From Desulfatirhabdium sp040755275 (GTDB lineage Bacteria > Desulfobacterota > Desulfobacteria > Desulfobacterales > Desulfatirhabdiaceae): a DNA stretch of 64,000 bases. The position numbers were made by a program, and so were the translations under genes. The notes under the pieces were generated by a model, which saw only the letters and a list, made by a program, of their open reading frames with translations, was not told the origin of the DNA and searched no databases. The stretch covers positions 1 to 64,000 of the forward strand of contig JBFMBE010000002.1 in assembly GCA_040755275.1 (NCBI GenBank), in the 5' to 3' direction. Below are positions 45,204 through 54,332 of the stretch, piece by piece (the first letter of the stretch is position 1; the number at the start of each line of letters is the position of its first letter).

Positions 45204-45953
45204 TCATTGGCGAAAGATGGGGGTATGACCTTCATGCCCGGCCAGCTCGGCAAGACCGATGCGTTCGAGCTCGTTCAGGCGCTGGGAGATGGTGTATACA
45301 TCGAGGCGGGTGCGTTCGGAGAGGGTGGGCACCGATGCAGGCGACTGGCACAGGACTTCCTGGATCAGGCCCTTCTGATATTCGGCCGTGACGGCCTCCA
45401 GCAGGATGCGCTGAAAGAGCTCGGGGTCGATCTGAACGCCGTAGACGTTGGCACGTTCGGTGAGCTGGCGGTCGATGCCGACCAGCCAGCGAAGTCGCTG
45501 GGAGGAAACGGCACGGATGCAGCCGGCAAGCTCCAGAGCAAAGGCCGATGGATCGAAGGGGCCGAGTGCTGTGATGGTGCTGGAGAATGTGCGTACGCTT
45601 TCCGCGTAGGCCTGGGCTTCGGCTGCGCTGGCCCATTGCAGATGGATGCGGTTTCTGCCGATGCCGGCCAGATCGAGCAGGATCTGGAGCATTTCGACCC
45701 GTTTGATCGTATAGAGGTTTCCGTCCAGATAATGGCAATCGCCGGGATGGCATCCGCCGATGAAGACCCCGTCATAGCCTTCCATGAGTCCCTTGAGAAC
45801 GAAAAGCGGGTCCACCCGGCCCGAACACATGGTGCGGATCACCCGGAAGGTGGGCGGATACTGCAGCCGGGAAACTCCGGCCAGATCGGCTCCGGCATAG
45901 GCACACCAGTTGCACAGAAACGCCAGAATCGTGGGCTGGTACGTGTTGTCCAT
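45204..45953 (-). CDS. MvhD-type protein fused to a C-terminal winged-helix-like domain
   Basis: A 249-residue protein. Residues 1-140 are MvhD-like, with FLCNWCAYAGADLAG, RTMCSGRV and GCHPGDCHY. The rest is not part of normal MvhD. After a helical linker it reads YQKGLIQEVLCQSP, SERTRLDVYTISQRLNELE, then RIGLAEL, the layout of a small winged helix-turn-helix (winged helix inferred by pattern, not structure). It could sense redox state through the cluster or serve protein docking. It lies between hdrA copies 1 and 2 and starts 92 bases after copy 2. ATG 45953 is preferred over a GTG two codons earlier. Confidence 0.85.
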   Translation of the reverse strand: MDNTYQPTILAFLCNWCAYAGADLAGVSRLQYPPTFRVIRTMCSGRVDPLFVLKGLMEGYDGVFIGGCHPGDCHYLDGNLYTIKRVEMLQILLDLAGIGRNRIHLQWASAAEAQAYAESVRTFSSTITALGPFDPSAFALELAGCIRAVSSQRLRWLVGIDRQLTERANVYGVQIDPELFQRILLEAVTAEYQKGLIQEVLCQSPASVPTLSERTRLDVYTISQRLNELERIGLAELAGHEGHTPIFRQ

Positions 45954-46045
45954 GGTCACCGTCGCTTTCTTTCGAGGGGTTCGTTGTAGATTGCGGTTTC
46001 CAATCGATCCGTCATTCCGGGTTGCGAAAGCCCGCCTGCCGGCTC

Positions 46046-49000
46046 TTATGCCTCAGCTGCGGCCCTGGTGCAGATGGCCGCCTCGATCTGCTGCTTTCGG
46101 AAATGCTTCATGTCGATGGCTTGCTGCGGACAGGATGCCGCACACACGCCGCACCCCTTGCACAGGGCCGACAGGTTCTCCGCGCGGTAGCCCTTGCCGA
46201 TCACCTGTTTCAGGCGGATGGCTCCAAAGGAGCAGGAAGCCTCGCACAGCCCGCAGCCGATGCACTTGTCTTCGTCCACCACCGAAACGATCGGTGCGAT
46301 ATCGATGGTCTCCTGAACGAGAAGGGTGGCTGCACGCGCTGCGGCCGCCTGTCCCTGGGCGATCGATTCGTCGATGGACTTGGGATAGTGCGCCAAGCCG
46401 CATACAAACACCCCATCCGTCGAAAAATCCACGGGTCGCAGCTTGACGTGCGCCTCCAGAAAGAAACCGTCTTCGGTCAGCGGCACCTTGAGCATCTTGG
46501 CCAGAGTTTCTTGACCATCGGGCGCCACGATGGCCGTTGCGAGATGGAGATGGTCCACGGGAATTTCGATGGACCGATCCAGGATGGGGTCATGCACCAT
46601 GACGAGAAGACCGCCATTGGTGTCGGCCTGCACCTGCGGCTTGTGATCGAGGTCGTATCGGATGAAGATCACCCCGAGCTCGCGCGCCTTCTGGTACAAT
46701 GCCTCCCGCTGGCCGTAGGAGCGGATGTCCCGATACAGAACGAAGACCCGAAGATCGGGTTTTGCGGTCTTCCAGCGGATGGCGCTCTGCAGGGTCGCCG
46801 TGCAGCAAATGCGAGAGCAGGCCGGCCGCTGGGGTTCCCGGGAGCCGACACATTGGATGTAGGCGATGCTGGTTGCGGATGCGAGAGCGGCCGGATCGGT
46901 TTCGAATCGCTCGTCGAGTTCGTGCCAGATGGTCACCCGCGGATGACTCCCGTAAAAGTATTCGGCGGGTCTGAAGGGACGAGCGCCGGTGGCCACGACG
47001 ACAGCTCCGTGTTCGATGCTCTGAAGCCCATTCGGGGTTTGCACCGTTGTGGTGAAATTGCCGACGAATCCCTCGATCGATTGAATGGACGACTGGTTCA
47101 GCACCCGAATGGCCGGATGTGTGCTGACCCGCTGGATCATTTCCTCCAGAAGCGGCGCCACCGCATGCCCGTTCCAGCTCTGATAGACAAGCCTGGCGTT
47201 CCCGCCGAGCGTCGTATCCCGTTCGATCAGTACGGTTTCGAATCCCTGATCCGCAAGACCCAGTGCAGCACTCATCCCGGCCGCACCGCCTCCGATCACC
47301 AGGGCATTCTTGTTGACGGCAATGGCCAGCGGTTCGATCGGTTCGAGCAGCCGTGCCTTGGCGACAGCCATGCGAACCAGGTCCTTGGCCTTCCGGGTGG
47401 CTTCCTCCGGCTGGTTCTGGTGGACCCAGGCGTTCTGGTCCCGGATATTGGCAAATTCGAAGAGGTAGGGATTGAGCCCTGCCTCCTGAATGGTTTCCTG
47501 AAACAGCGCCTCGTGGGTGCGGGGAGTACAGGCCGCAACGACGACACGATTCAGCCGGTTGTCGACGATGGCCTGGCGGATGGTCGCCTGAGTGTCTGCG
47601 CTGCAGGTGAACAGATTCGTGGTGGCAAAGGCGACATCGGGAAGGGTCTCGACGTATGCCTTGACGGCCTGCACATCAACGACACCGGCGATGTTGGTTC
47701 CGCAATGGCAGACGAACACCCCGATACGGGGAGTATCTTCCAACGCCAGCGGTTCGGCCCGTTTTTGTTCCGTGGGGATGGCCGTGTTTCGAACGTTGGA
47801 AAGCAGTCCTGCCGCACCGGCCGCAGCGGCCGAAGCCTCCATGACGGTCTGGGGGATGTCTTTTACGCCGGCGAAGGCGCCGCAGACGAAAACCCCGGGA
47901 CGGGACGATGTCACCGGGCTGAAGGGAAGGGTTTGGCAGAAGCCGTCTCCATCGAGTCGGACGTCGAGTTTTTGCGCAAGTTCGCGGGTTGCGGCATCGA
48001 TTTCCATGCCGACGGAGAGAACGATGAGATCGAAAACCTCATCCTGTGGAAGCCCGGAATCGGTGACATAGGTGACTTTGAGCCGGTCGTCCGTTTCGGG
48101 TTCGATCGAATGCACCCGCGCCCGGATGAAGCGGACCCCGCTCTCCTCCCTGGCCCGATTGTAGGTCTGCTCAAAGCCTTTGCCATGGGTGCGCATGTCC
48201 ATATAGAAAATGGCCGTATCCAGATCGGCTCCGGCGTGTTCCTTGGCAACCAGGGCTTCCTTAATGGCATACATGCAGCAGACCCCCGAACAGTAGGGAT
48301 GACTGTCCTCCCGGATGTCTCGGGATCCGATGCACTGAAGCCATGCAATCTTATGGGGTTGTTGGTGATCCGACGGCCGGACGAGGTGACCTTCGAATGG
48401 ACCCGAAGCGCTCAGGATCCGCTCGAACTCCATACTCGTCACCACGTTCTTCAGGGTGCCGTAGCCATAACGAACGATGGAACCAGGATCGAAGGCGTGA
48501 AATCCGGGTGCGAGAACCACCGCACCGACATCGATGGTTTGGGTCGTTTCCTGCTGGGAGAAATCCACGGCGTTTGCCGGACAGAATTTCTCGCAAGCGC
48601 GGCATTTGCCGTTCTTGAAATAAATGCAATGATCGGCGTCGATGGCGTACTTGAGCGGGACGGCCTGGGGATAGAGAACATAAGCCGCCTTGCGGTTGTT
48701 CAATCCCTGGTTGAATGCGTTAGGCACTTTCTTGGGGCATTTTTCGGCGCACTTCCCGCAGGCGATGCATTTTTCGTTGTCGATATATCGGGGCCGGTTC
48801 CGGAGGATTGCGGTGAAACGCCCCGCCTCGCCTTCGACGGATTGAACGTCACACAGCGTATGGATCCGGATGTTCTTGTGTCGTCCGACCTCGACGAGCT
48901 TCGGAGAGAGAATGCACATCGAGCAGTCGTTCGTGGGAAAGGTCTTGTCGAGGGTGCTCATCACCCCGCCGATGGCGGGTTTGCTTTCGACCAGATGAAC

Positions 49001-49102
49001 CAGATATCCGGCATTGGCCAGATCCAGGGAGGCCTGGATGCCGCCGATACCTCCGCCGACAACCAGTACACTTCCGATGGGTAACTGCAGGGCTTCGAGC
49101 AT
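46046..49102 (-). CDS. hdrA: Double-length HdrA-like flavoprotein (copy 2)
   Basis: An 1018-residue fused HdrA of the same plan as copy 1. The first-half NDCSMCILSP motif is followed by CIACGKCAEKCP and then an altered ferredoxin motif (CIYFKNGKCRACEKFC). The second half begins with GVFVCHCGTNIAGV and ends with CIGCGLCEASC and CKGCGVCAASCP. Its first 300 or so residues are strikingly like copy 3, while the C-terminal ferredoxins differ. The ATG at 49102 is seven bases after AAGGA; the frame is open six codons further. Probably a recent tandem duplicate of copy 3, now diverging in partner-binding regions. Confidence 0.95.
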   Translation of the reverse strand: MLEALQLPIGSVLVVGGGIGGIQASLDLANAGYLVHLVESKPAIGGVMSTLDKTFPTNDCSMCILSPKLVEVGRHKNIRIHTLCDVQSVEGEAGRFTAILRNRPRYIDNEKCIACGKCAEKCPKKVPNAFNQGLNNRKAAYVLYPQAVPLKYAIDADHCIYFKNGKCRACEKFCPANAVDFSQQETTQTIDVGAVVLAPGFHAFDPGSIVRYGYGTLKNVVTSMEFERILSASGPFEGHLVRPSDHQQPHKIAWLQCIGSRDIREDSHPYCSGVCCMYAIKEALVAKEHAGADLDTAIFYMDMRTHGKGFEQTYNRAREESGVRFIRARVHSIEPETDDRLKVTYVTDSGLPQDEVFDLIVLSVGMEIDAATRELAQKLDVRLDGDGFCQTLPFSPVTSSRPGVFVCGAFAGVKDIPQTVMEASAAAAGAAGLLSNVRNTAIPTEQKRAEPLALEDTPRIGVFVCHCGTNIAGVVDVQAVKAYVETLPDVAFATTNLFTCSADTQATIRQAIVDNRLNRVVVAACTPRTHEALFQETIQEAGLNPYLFEFANIRDQNAWVHQNQPEEATRKAKDLVRMAVAKARLLEPIEPLAIAVNKNALVIGGGAAGMSAALGLADQGFETVLIERDTTLGGNARLVYQSWNGHAVAPLLEEMIQRVSTHPAIRVLNQSSIQSIEGFVGNFTTTVQTPNGLQSIEHGAVVVATGARPFRPAEYFYGSHPRVTIWHELDERFETDPAALASATSIAYIQCVGSREPQRPACSRICCTATLQSAIRWKTAKPDLRVFVLYRDIRSYGQREALYQKARELGVIFIRYDLDHKPQVQADTNGGLLVMVHDPILDRSIEIPVDHLHLATAIVAPDGQETLAKMLKVPLTEDGFFLEAHVKLRPVDFSTDGVFVCGLAHYPKSIDESIAQGQAAAARAATLLVQETIDIAPIVSVVDEDKCIGCGLCEASCSFGAIRLKQVIGKGYRAENLSALCKGCGVCAASCPQQAIDMKHFRKQQIEAAICTRAAAEA

Positions 49103-49168
49103 ATGGGTTCCTTTCCACATAAGTCAAGGGTTGGGATCCAGAAGACATAAATCAGAATGTCTATCGAT

Positions 49169-49481
49169 GATGGCCTCGCAACAAGTCGATTTTCCCGTGC
49201 TTTTCGTAAATGTCGGGCATCAGCGGGGTGGCTGGGGAAGCCTTTTGAGACTGCTGCGAAAACGTGTTTGAAGCCGCCGGATATCGTTGGATCGGGTGGA
49301 GATGCTTCATCCATATTTGTTTGAAAAACATCCTGTTGCAACTCAGCAATTCTGTATTCCAAGTTTGGCTATCCGCCCGATCCTACGAGATCGGGCGGCT
49401 GAGTTTTTTCGCAGCATCGAAAAAGGTTCCCCAGTCACCCCGCGACTCGACAGAGACTTCCTGACTTTTTGCGAGGCCATC
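49169..49481. repeat. Full-length (about 313 bp) MITE-like repeat between the tandem hdrA genes
   Basis: Terminal inverted repeats are GATGGCCTCGCAA (49169-49181) and its exact complement TTGCGAGGCCATC (49469-49481). The centre holds CCGCCCGATC (about 49374-49383) pairing with GATCGGGCGG, followed by a T-run, which could act as a terminator on the plus strand. Flanking bases hold GATGAT/ATCATC extensions. The remaining spacer (49501-49624) shows no gene. Confidence 0.85.
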
Positions 49482-49500
49482 ATCGATGATGGCCTCGCAA
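49469..49500. repeat. Perfect 32-bp palindrome joining two repeat ends
   Basis: The half-site TTGCGAGGCCATCATC (49469-49484) is followed immediately by its exact reverse complement. This is the right end of the long repeat meeting the left end of another, truncated copy. Confidence 0.9.
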
Positions 49501-49624
49501 CACGTCCGGCACACTCCCTCTTGGCCCGTAAGAATCATCCGCGTTTCTTCGGGCTGCTGATGGACGGTTTTCGTCGATAGGACGAGCCAAAAGGCTCCAC
49601 TGCCCAATGCAGCAGCGGCAAGGG

Positions 49625-52600
49625 TCATCCGGCATCGCTCAACGCGTAGATCTGAGCGAAAATCTGATCGTTGTCGAACCCTTTCAAGTGAATGGCTCCG
49701 GATCGGCAAGAAGCCACACACAGGCCGCATCCCTTGCACAGCACCGGATTGATCTCGGCTTTGCCCGGGAAAAACCTTGCCTTCTCGTCGATGAACGAAG
49801 GGGCCGAGTAAGGGCAGATCGAGACGCAGACACCGCAGGAACTGCACAGGGCCGGATTGACCTTGGCCACGTTTCCGCTGGTCAGGATCGTTTTGCGGGC
49901 AAGCAGCGTAACGGCACAGGAGGCGGCCGCTCTTGCCTGAGCGATGGATTCGTCGATGGGCTTTGGATAGTGGGCGAGACCGCAGAGAAAGACCCCGTCG
50001 GTCGCGAATTCCGAAGGTCCCAGTTTGGCGTGTTTCTCGACGAAGAAACCGTCTTCGTTGAGCGGAACCTTGAAAAACTTGGCCAAGGCTTCGCTTTTCG
50101 GCGGAACGATGGCCGTAGCCAGCACCAACAGGTCAGCGTCGATCGTGATGGCCTGATTCAGGATTGGATCCAGGACGGTGACGAGTCTGCGGCCGTTTTC
50201 GACCTGAACGACCGGTTTGTTGTTGAGGCTATACCGGATAAAGATCACGCCTGCCTCCCGGGCCTCCTGGTAGAGGAGTTCCTTTTCGCCGTATGTCCGG
50301 ATATCCCGATAGAGAATGAACACGCGGGAATCGGGGTTTTTCCGCTTGAGGTGAATGGCGTTGTCGATGGAGTGGGTGCAGCACACCCGGGAGCAGTACA
50401 TGCGTTCGGGAATGCGGGAGCCTACACACTGGATGAAAACGGCCGTTTGAAGGGTTTCGAGCGCGGGGTCGTTGTCGATGAGTTTGCGATCGAGTTCGAG
50501 GCTGGTCAGAATTCGAGGGTCCTGGCCGTAGCCGTACTCCGTTGGGACAAGGGTGGATGCCCCAGTGGCAATGATGGCTACCCCATGTTCGAGCGTTTCT
50601 TCCGTTCCGCCTGAGGACTCGAGCCGGGTCTTGAAATTGCCCACGAACCCCTGAACGGAGGCAATGGTCGTGTTCAGATAGACGGTGATCCGTGGATCGC
50701 ATTCCACTTGGTGGATCATGTCGGTCAGTGCAGCCGAAATGTCTTCACCTCTTGCCGTGCGGTACAGGTTTCGGGCCTGACCGCCCAGCTCGCCCGATTT
50801 CTCGACGATGTGGGTTGCATAGCCCTGGGAAGCGAGGCTCGATGCGGCAGCTATTCCGGCGATTCCACCACCGATGACGAGGGCCGTCTGGTTGACTTCG
50901 AGGGTGGCCTCTTCGAGCGGCTCCATCAGCGCCACCTTCTCGACAGCCATCCGGACCAGGTCCTTCGCCTTTTCGGTGGCCTCCGTCGGGTTCTGTCGAT
51001 GTACCCAGGAATCGTGGTTTCGGATGTTGGTCATTTCGAAAAGATATTTGTTCAAACCGGCGGCCATCAGGGTTTCCTGAAAAAGCGGTTCGTGCGTCTT
51101 CGGGGTACAGGCGGCAACGACCACGCGGTTCAATCCTTTTTCACGGATCAGCTCGGCGATGGTGTTTTGGGTGTCCTGCGAGCAGGAATAGAGATTGTCC
51201 GTTGCGAATTCCACAAAGGGGAGGGTCTTCACATACTGCGTTACGGCAGGGACATCGACCACGCCAGCGATATTGATGCCGCACTTGCATACAAAAACAC
51301 CGATGGCCGGTCGTTGGCCGATGACATTGGTCTGTGGGATGATCTCGGGCTTTTCCGTCAGGGAGTTGCGGCTTGCTGTCAGGATGGCGCCTGCAGATGC
51401 GGCTGCAGCGCCGGCATCGATGACGGTCTGAGGGATATCGCGAGGTCCCAGAAAGGCGCCGCAGGCGAAAATGCCTTTTCGGCTCGTTTCGACGGGTGCA
51501 AACGAGGTGCTGCTGCAGAAGGAACCGCTCGTGAGCTCGATGCCGAGGGTTTCGGCCAGATTTCGTGTTTCGAGGGATGTTTCCAGACCGATCGACAGAA
51601 CGATCATGCTGAAGGTTTCGGTCTGGATGGCGCCGTCTTCCGTGATGTAGCGGACCTCGACGTCATCTTCCGGAGCTGGTGCGATGGTGTGGATGCGGCT
51701 TCGGATGAAGCGAACGCCCTGTTTGGTCTTGGCCGTTTCGTAGCAGCGCTCGAATTCCTTGCCGTGGGTGCGCATGTCCATGAAGAAAACGGCGCAGTCG
51801 AGGTCATAGGGAGCATGTTCCTTGGCGATGACCGCTTCCTTGATGGCGTACATGCAGCAGACGCTTGAGCAATAGGGGTTCGAATCCTCCCGCACGTCTC
51901 GGGATCCGATGCATTGCAGCCAGGCGATGCTTTTGGGTTCCAGATGATCGGACGGCCGGACGAGGTGGCCTTCGAATGGACCCGATGCACTCAGGATCCG
52001 CTCGAACTGCATGCTGGTGACGACGTTTTTGAGACGGCCGAAGCCGTACCGATCGAGATGGGTCGGATCGTAGGGATGGAAGCCGGGTGCCAGAATGACG
52101 GCACCGACAGCAACGACGTCGATGGATTCTGTTTGGGAAAAATCGACGGCACCTGCCGGGCAGAATTTTTCACAGGCACGGCATTTGCCGTTCTTGAAGT
52201 AAATGCAGTGATCGGCATCGATGGCGTACTTGAGCGGAACGGCCTGAGGATAGAGGACATAGACCGCCTTGCGGTTGTCCAGCCCCTGGTTGAAAGCGTT
52301 GGGTATCTTCTTGGGACATTTTTCGGCGCACTTTCCGCAAGCGATGCATTTGGCGGTGTCGATGTAGCGGGGCCGATACCGCAGTGTTACGCTGAAATTT
52401 CCGGCCTCGCCCGCAACGTTCTGGATAGCGCACAGGCTGTGGATACGGATATTCTTGTGCCGTCCGACCTCCACGAGCTTGGGCGAGAGGATGCACATCG
52501 AGCAGTCGTTTGTGGGAAAGGTCTTGTCGAGGGTGCTCATCACCCCGCCGATGGCGGGTTTGTTTTCGACCAGATGAACCAGATATCCGGCATTGGCCAG

Positions 52601-52681
52601 ATCCAGGGATGCCTGGATACCGCCGATGCCGCCGCCGACAACCAAGACGCTTCCGATAGGGGACTGCGGGGCTTCGACCAT
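49625..52681 (-). CDS. hdrA: Double-length HdrA-like flavoprotein (copy 3)
   Basis: An 1018-residue fused HdrA with FAD loop SVLVVGGGIGGIQASL, NDCSMCILSP, CIACGKCAEKCP, and CIYFKNGKCRACEKFC in the first half. The second half begins with GVFVCKCGINIAGV, has the Rossmann loop ALVIGGGIAGIAAAS, and ends with CSSCGVCVSICP and CKGCGLCVASCR, the last Pro replaced by Arg. Length is the same as copy 2. It is the hdrA nearest the hdrD-like gene, which fits a cognate HdrA-HdrD/B pair. The start has AAGGAACCC before the ATG, as in copy 2. Confidence 0.95.
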   Translation of the reverse strand: MVEAPQSPIGSVLVVGGGIGGIQASLDLANAGYLVHLVENKPAIGGVMSTLDKTFPTNDCSMCILSPKLVEVGRHKNIRIHSLCAIQNVAGEAGNFSVTLRYRPRYIDTAKCIACGKCAEKCPKKIPNAFNQGLDNRKAVYVLYPQAVPLKYAIDADHCIYFKNGKCRACEKFCPAGAVDFSQTESIDVVAVGAVILAPGFHPYDPTHLDRYGFGRLKNVVTSMQFERILSASGPFEGHLVRPSDHLEPKSIAWLQCIGSRDVREDSNPYCSSVCCMYAIKEAVIAKEHAPYDLDCAVFFMDMRTHGKEFERCYETAKTKQGVRFIRSRIHTIAPAPEDDVEVRYITEDGAIQTETFSMIVLSIGLETSLETRNLAETLGIELTSGSFCSSTSFAPVETSRKGIFACGAFLGPRDIPQTVIDAGAAAASAGAILTASRNSLTEKPEIIPQTNVIGQRPAIGVFVCKCGINIAGVVDVPAVTQYVKTLPFVEFATDNLYSCSQDTQNTIAELIREKGLNRVVVAACTPKTHEPLFQETLMAAGLNKYLFEMTNIRNHDSWVHRQNPTEATEKAKDLVRMAVEKVALMEPLEEATLEVNQTALVIGGGIAGIAAASSLASQGYATHIVEKSGELGGQARNLYRTARGEDISAALTDMIHQVECDPRITVYLNTTIASVQGFVGNFKTRLESSGGTEETLEHGVAIIATGASTLVPTEYGYGQDPRILTSLELDRKLIDNDPALETLQTAVFIQCVGSRIPERMYCSRVCCTHSIDNAIHLKRKNPDSRVFILYRDIRTYGEKELLYQEAREAGVIFIRYSLNNKPVVQVENGRRLVTVLDPILNQAITIDADLLVLATAIVPPKSEALAKFFKVPLNEDGFFVEKHAKLGPSEFATDGVFLCGLAHYPKPIDESIAQARAAASCAVTLLARKTILTSGNVAKVNPALCSSCGVCVSICPYSAPSFIDEKARFFPGKAEINPVLCKGCGLCVASCRSGAIHLKGFDNDQIFAQIYALSDAG

Positions 52682-52867
52682 AAGGGTTCCTTTCCAAAAA
52701 AATCAGGGGTTGGGATTCAGAAGTCAGATGTTTGAAGACAGAAGTCAGAACGACAATGGATATATCCATATAAACCGGAAACCCGTCTTGCACATGAATC
52801 GTGGAAATACATGGCTGTAAGGCCCCCTGTGGCCTATCGATGGGTTGTTCGTGACTTCGTCATCTGT

Positions 52868-52997
52868 GATGGCCTCGCAACAATTCAGGCAGTCTTCGTC
52901 GAGCCTCGGGGTGACCGGGGAACCTTTCTTGCTGCTGCGAAAAAACTCAGCCACCCCGCGACTCGACAGAGACTTCCTGACTTTTTGCGAGGCCATC
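52868..52997. repeat. MITE-like repeat element (130 bp copy) between hdrD-like and hdrA
   Basis: Perfect terminal inverted repeats GATGGCCTCGCAA (52868-52880) and TTGCGAGGCCATC (52985-52997). The interior shares AGCCACCCCGCGACTCGACA and GACTTCCTGACTTT with the 49 kb element. It ends 13 bases before the stop codon of the hdrD-like gene. The rest of the 330-base spacer has no gene. Confidence 0.85.
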
Positions 52998-53010
52998 ATC
53001 TATTATCAGG

Positions 53011-54318
53011 TCAATATCCCGGAAGATTCACTTCCTTGAGGTCGTCGGCGAGATAGGTGCGCTCGTTTTCGGCCAAGATGCCCAACGACAGGGCGATGAT
53101 CGTCCAGAGATGCACGGTGCGGTATTTCCCGTGGCCATAATGTTCGCCGAGCTCGTGAATCTGGGCATGGCAGTTGTGACAGGGTGTGACGACATAGGAA
53201 GCGCCGGTTTTCATGATCTGTTCGTGTTTAAGCCTTCCGTAATGCAGCCTCGCTTCCTTGTATCCGTTCTGTAAATATCCACCCCCTCCGCCGCAGCAAT
53301 AGTTGTTGCTCTTGTTGGGATAGGTATCGATGAAGTTTTCTTCGCCTACACAGGCGACGGTGACAAAGCGCAGATCGTCCGCGAGGGCGTCTCCCCAACC
53401 TTTGCGGATCTGATTACAGGGGTCCTGTACCGTGAACTTCACTTTCAAATCCTTGTTCCAGTCGGAGTTCACCTTGAGCTTTCCTTCCCGAATCCACCTG
53501 GCGTAGTACTGAACCATCGGTGCGATTTCGAGTCCGGTGTCGATCTTGTGTTTCTGGGCCCCTTTCCATACAGAAAACGTCGAATGGCCGCATTCGGTGT
53601 TGAGGTATACCTTGCATCCAAGGCTTTTAGCGGTCTGCAGGGTCAAGTTCGTGATCCGCTTCCATCCTTCGTCGTCCGCCAGGAACATGCAGTAGTTTTC
53701 ACCCCCCCATCCGGTGCAGCTGTAAGTCCAATCGGCGCCGACGATATGCAGAATCTTCCACAGCGGTACCATTTCCTCCGGTTCGGTGACGGGTTCGCGG
53801 GAGTTCTGGCTCAGGAAGAAATGGGCGCCCTGCTTGTCGATCGGTGCCTGAAGATCTTCCCATCCAGGCTGATTGGCACGCACCTCTTCGAGCATGTCCT
53901 GAACGACGAAGCGGAAATCCTCTTCTGGGGTTCCCATGGCGCTGCAACTATCGTTTCGGAGAGCCATGTCGCAGGAGCCTAAAATTCCTTTCGGACGCTT
54001 TTCCCGAGGCCAAAGCTTACGAGCTTCGTAAATGAGGGCCGCGATATCGATTTTCATGGGGCAGGCATGGGTGCAGCGATAACACATGCTGCACAACCAT
54101 ACCCAGGGGTGTTCAGTGATTTCCTCATCAAGCCCCAGGACCGCCAGGCGCAGGAATTTCCGGGGGTCCATGTTCTCGAGGCCCGATGCCGGGCAGCCCG
54201 ACGAGCAGGCGCCGCAGGTGAGACATAAATTCAGGTTGGCGTTCGGGACAATTTCCTTGACCCGGTCGATGAAGGTCGAAGTCTGTTCTCTGGGAATTCG
54301 AACGGTGTTTTCCGACAT
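53011..54318 (-). CDS. HdrD-like (HdrC-HdrB fused) iron-sulfur protein, soluble
   Basis: A 435-residue protein. Two ferredoxin motifs lie near residues 30-95 (CLTCGACSSGCP, CSMCYRCTHACP), as in HdrC. A C-terminal CCG domain follows (QDPCNQIRKGW, YCCGGGGGYLQ, PCHNC), as in HdrB/HdrD, which hold the catalytic non-cubane clusters. An earlier, less complete CCG-like part contains NTECGHSTF. No membrane helix is present, unlike HmcF partners. It would be the disulfide- or other-acceptor-reducing part of the Hdr complex with HdrA copy 3. AGAAGGAG lies before the ATG at 54318. It is the first hdr gene of the cluster, 14 bases after a RelE-like gene. Confidence 0.93.
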   Translation of the reverse strand: MSENTVRIPREQTSTFIDRVKEIVPNANLNLCLTCGACSSGCPASGLENMDPRKFLRLAVLGLDEEITEHPWVWLCSMCYRCTHACPMKIDIAALIYEARKLWPREKRPKGILGSCDMALRNDSCSAMGTPEEDFRFVVQDMLEEVRANQPGWEDLQAPIDKQGAHFFLSQNSREPVTEPEEMVPLWKILHIVGADWTYSCTGWGGENYCMFLADDEGWKRITNLTLQTAKSLGCKVYLNTECGHSTFSVWKGAQKHKIDTGLEIAPMVQYYARWIREGKLKVNSDWNKDLKVKFTVQDPCNQIRKGWGDALADDLRFVTVACVGEENFIDTYPNKSNNYCCGGGGGYLQNGYKEARLHYGRLKHEQIMKTGASYVVTPCHNCHAQIHELGEHYGHGKYRTVHLWTIIALSLGILAENERTYLADDLKEVNLPGY

Positions 54319-54332
54319 CTGGTTCTCCTTCT

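Noticed and set aside
46022..49084. A 1020-codon open frame on the plus strand, antisense to hdrA copy 2
   Set aside because: It mirrors a GC-rich coding gene almost end to end, has no recognisable domain, and the minus-strand protein is a clear HdrA.
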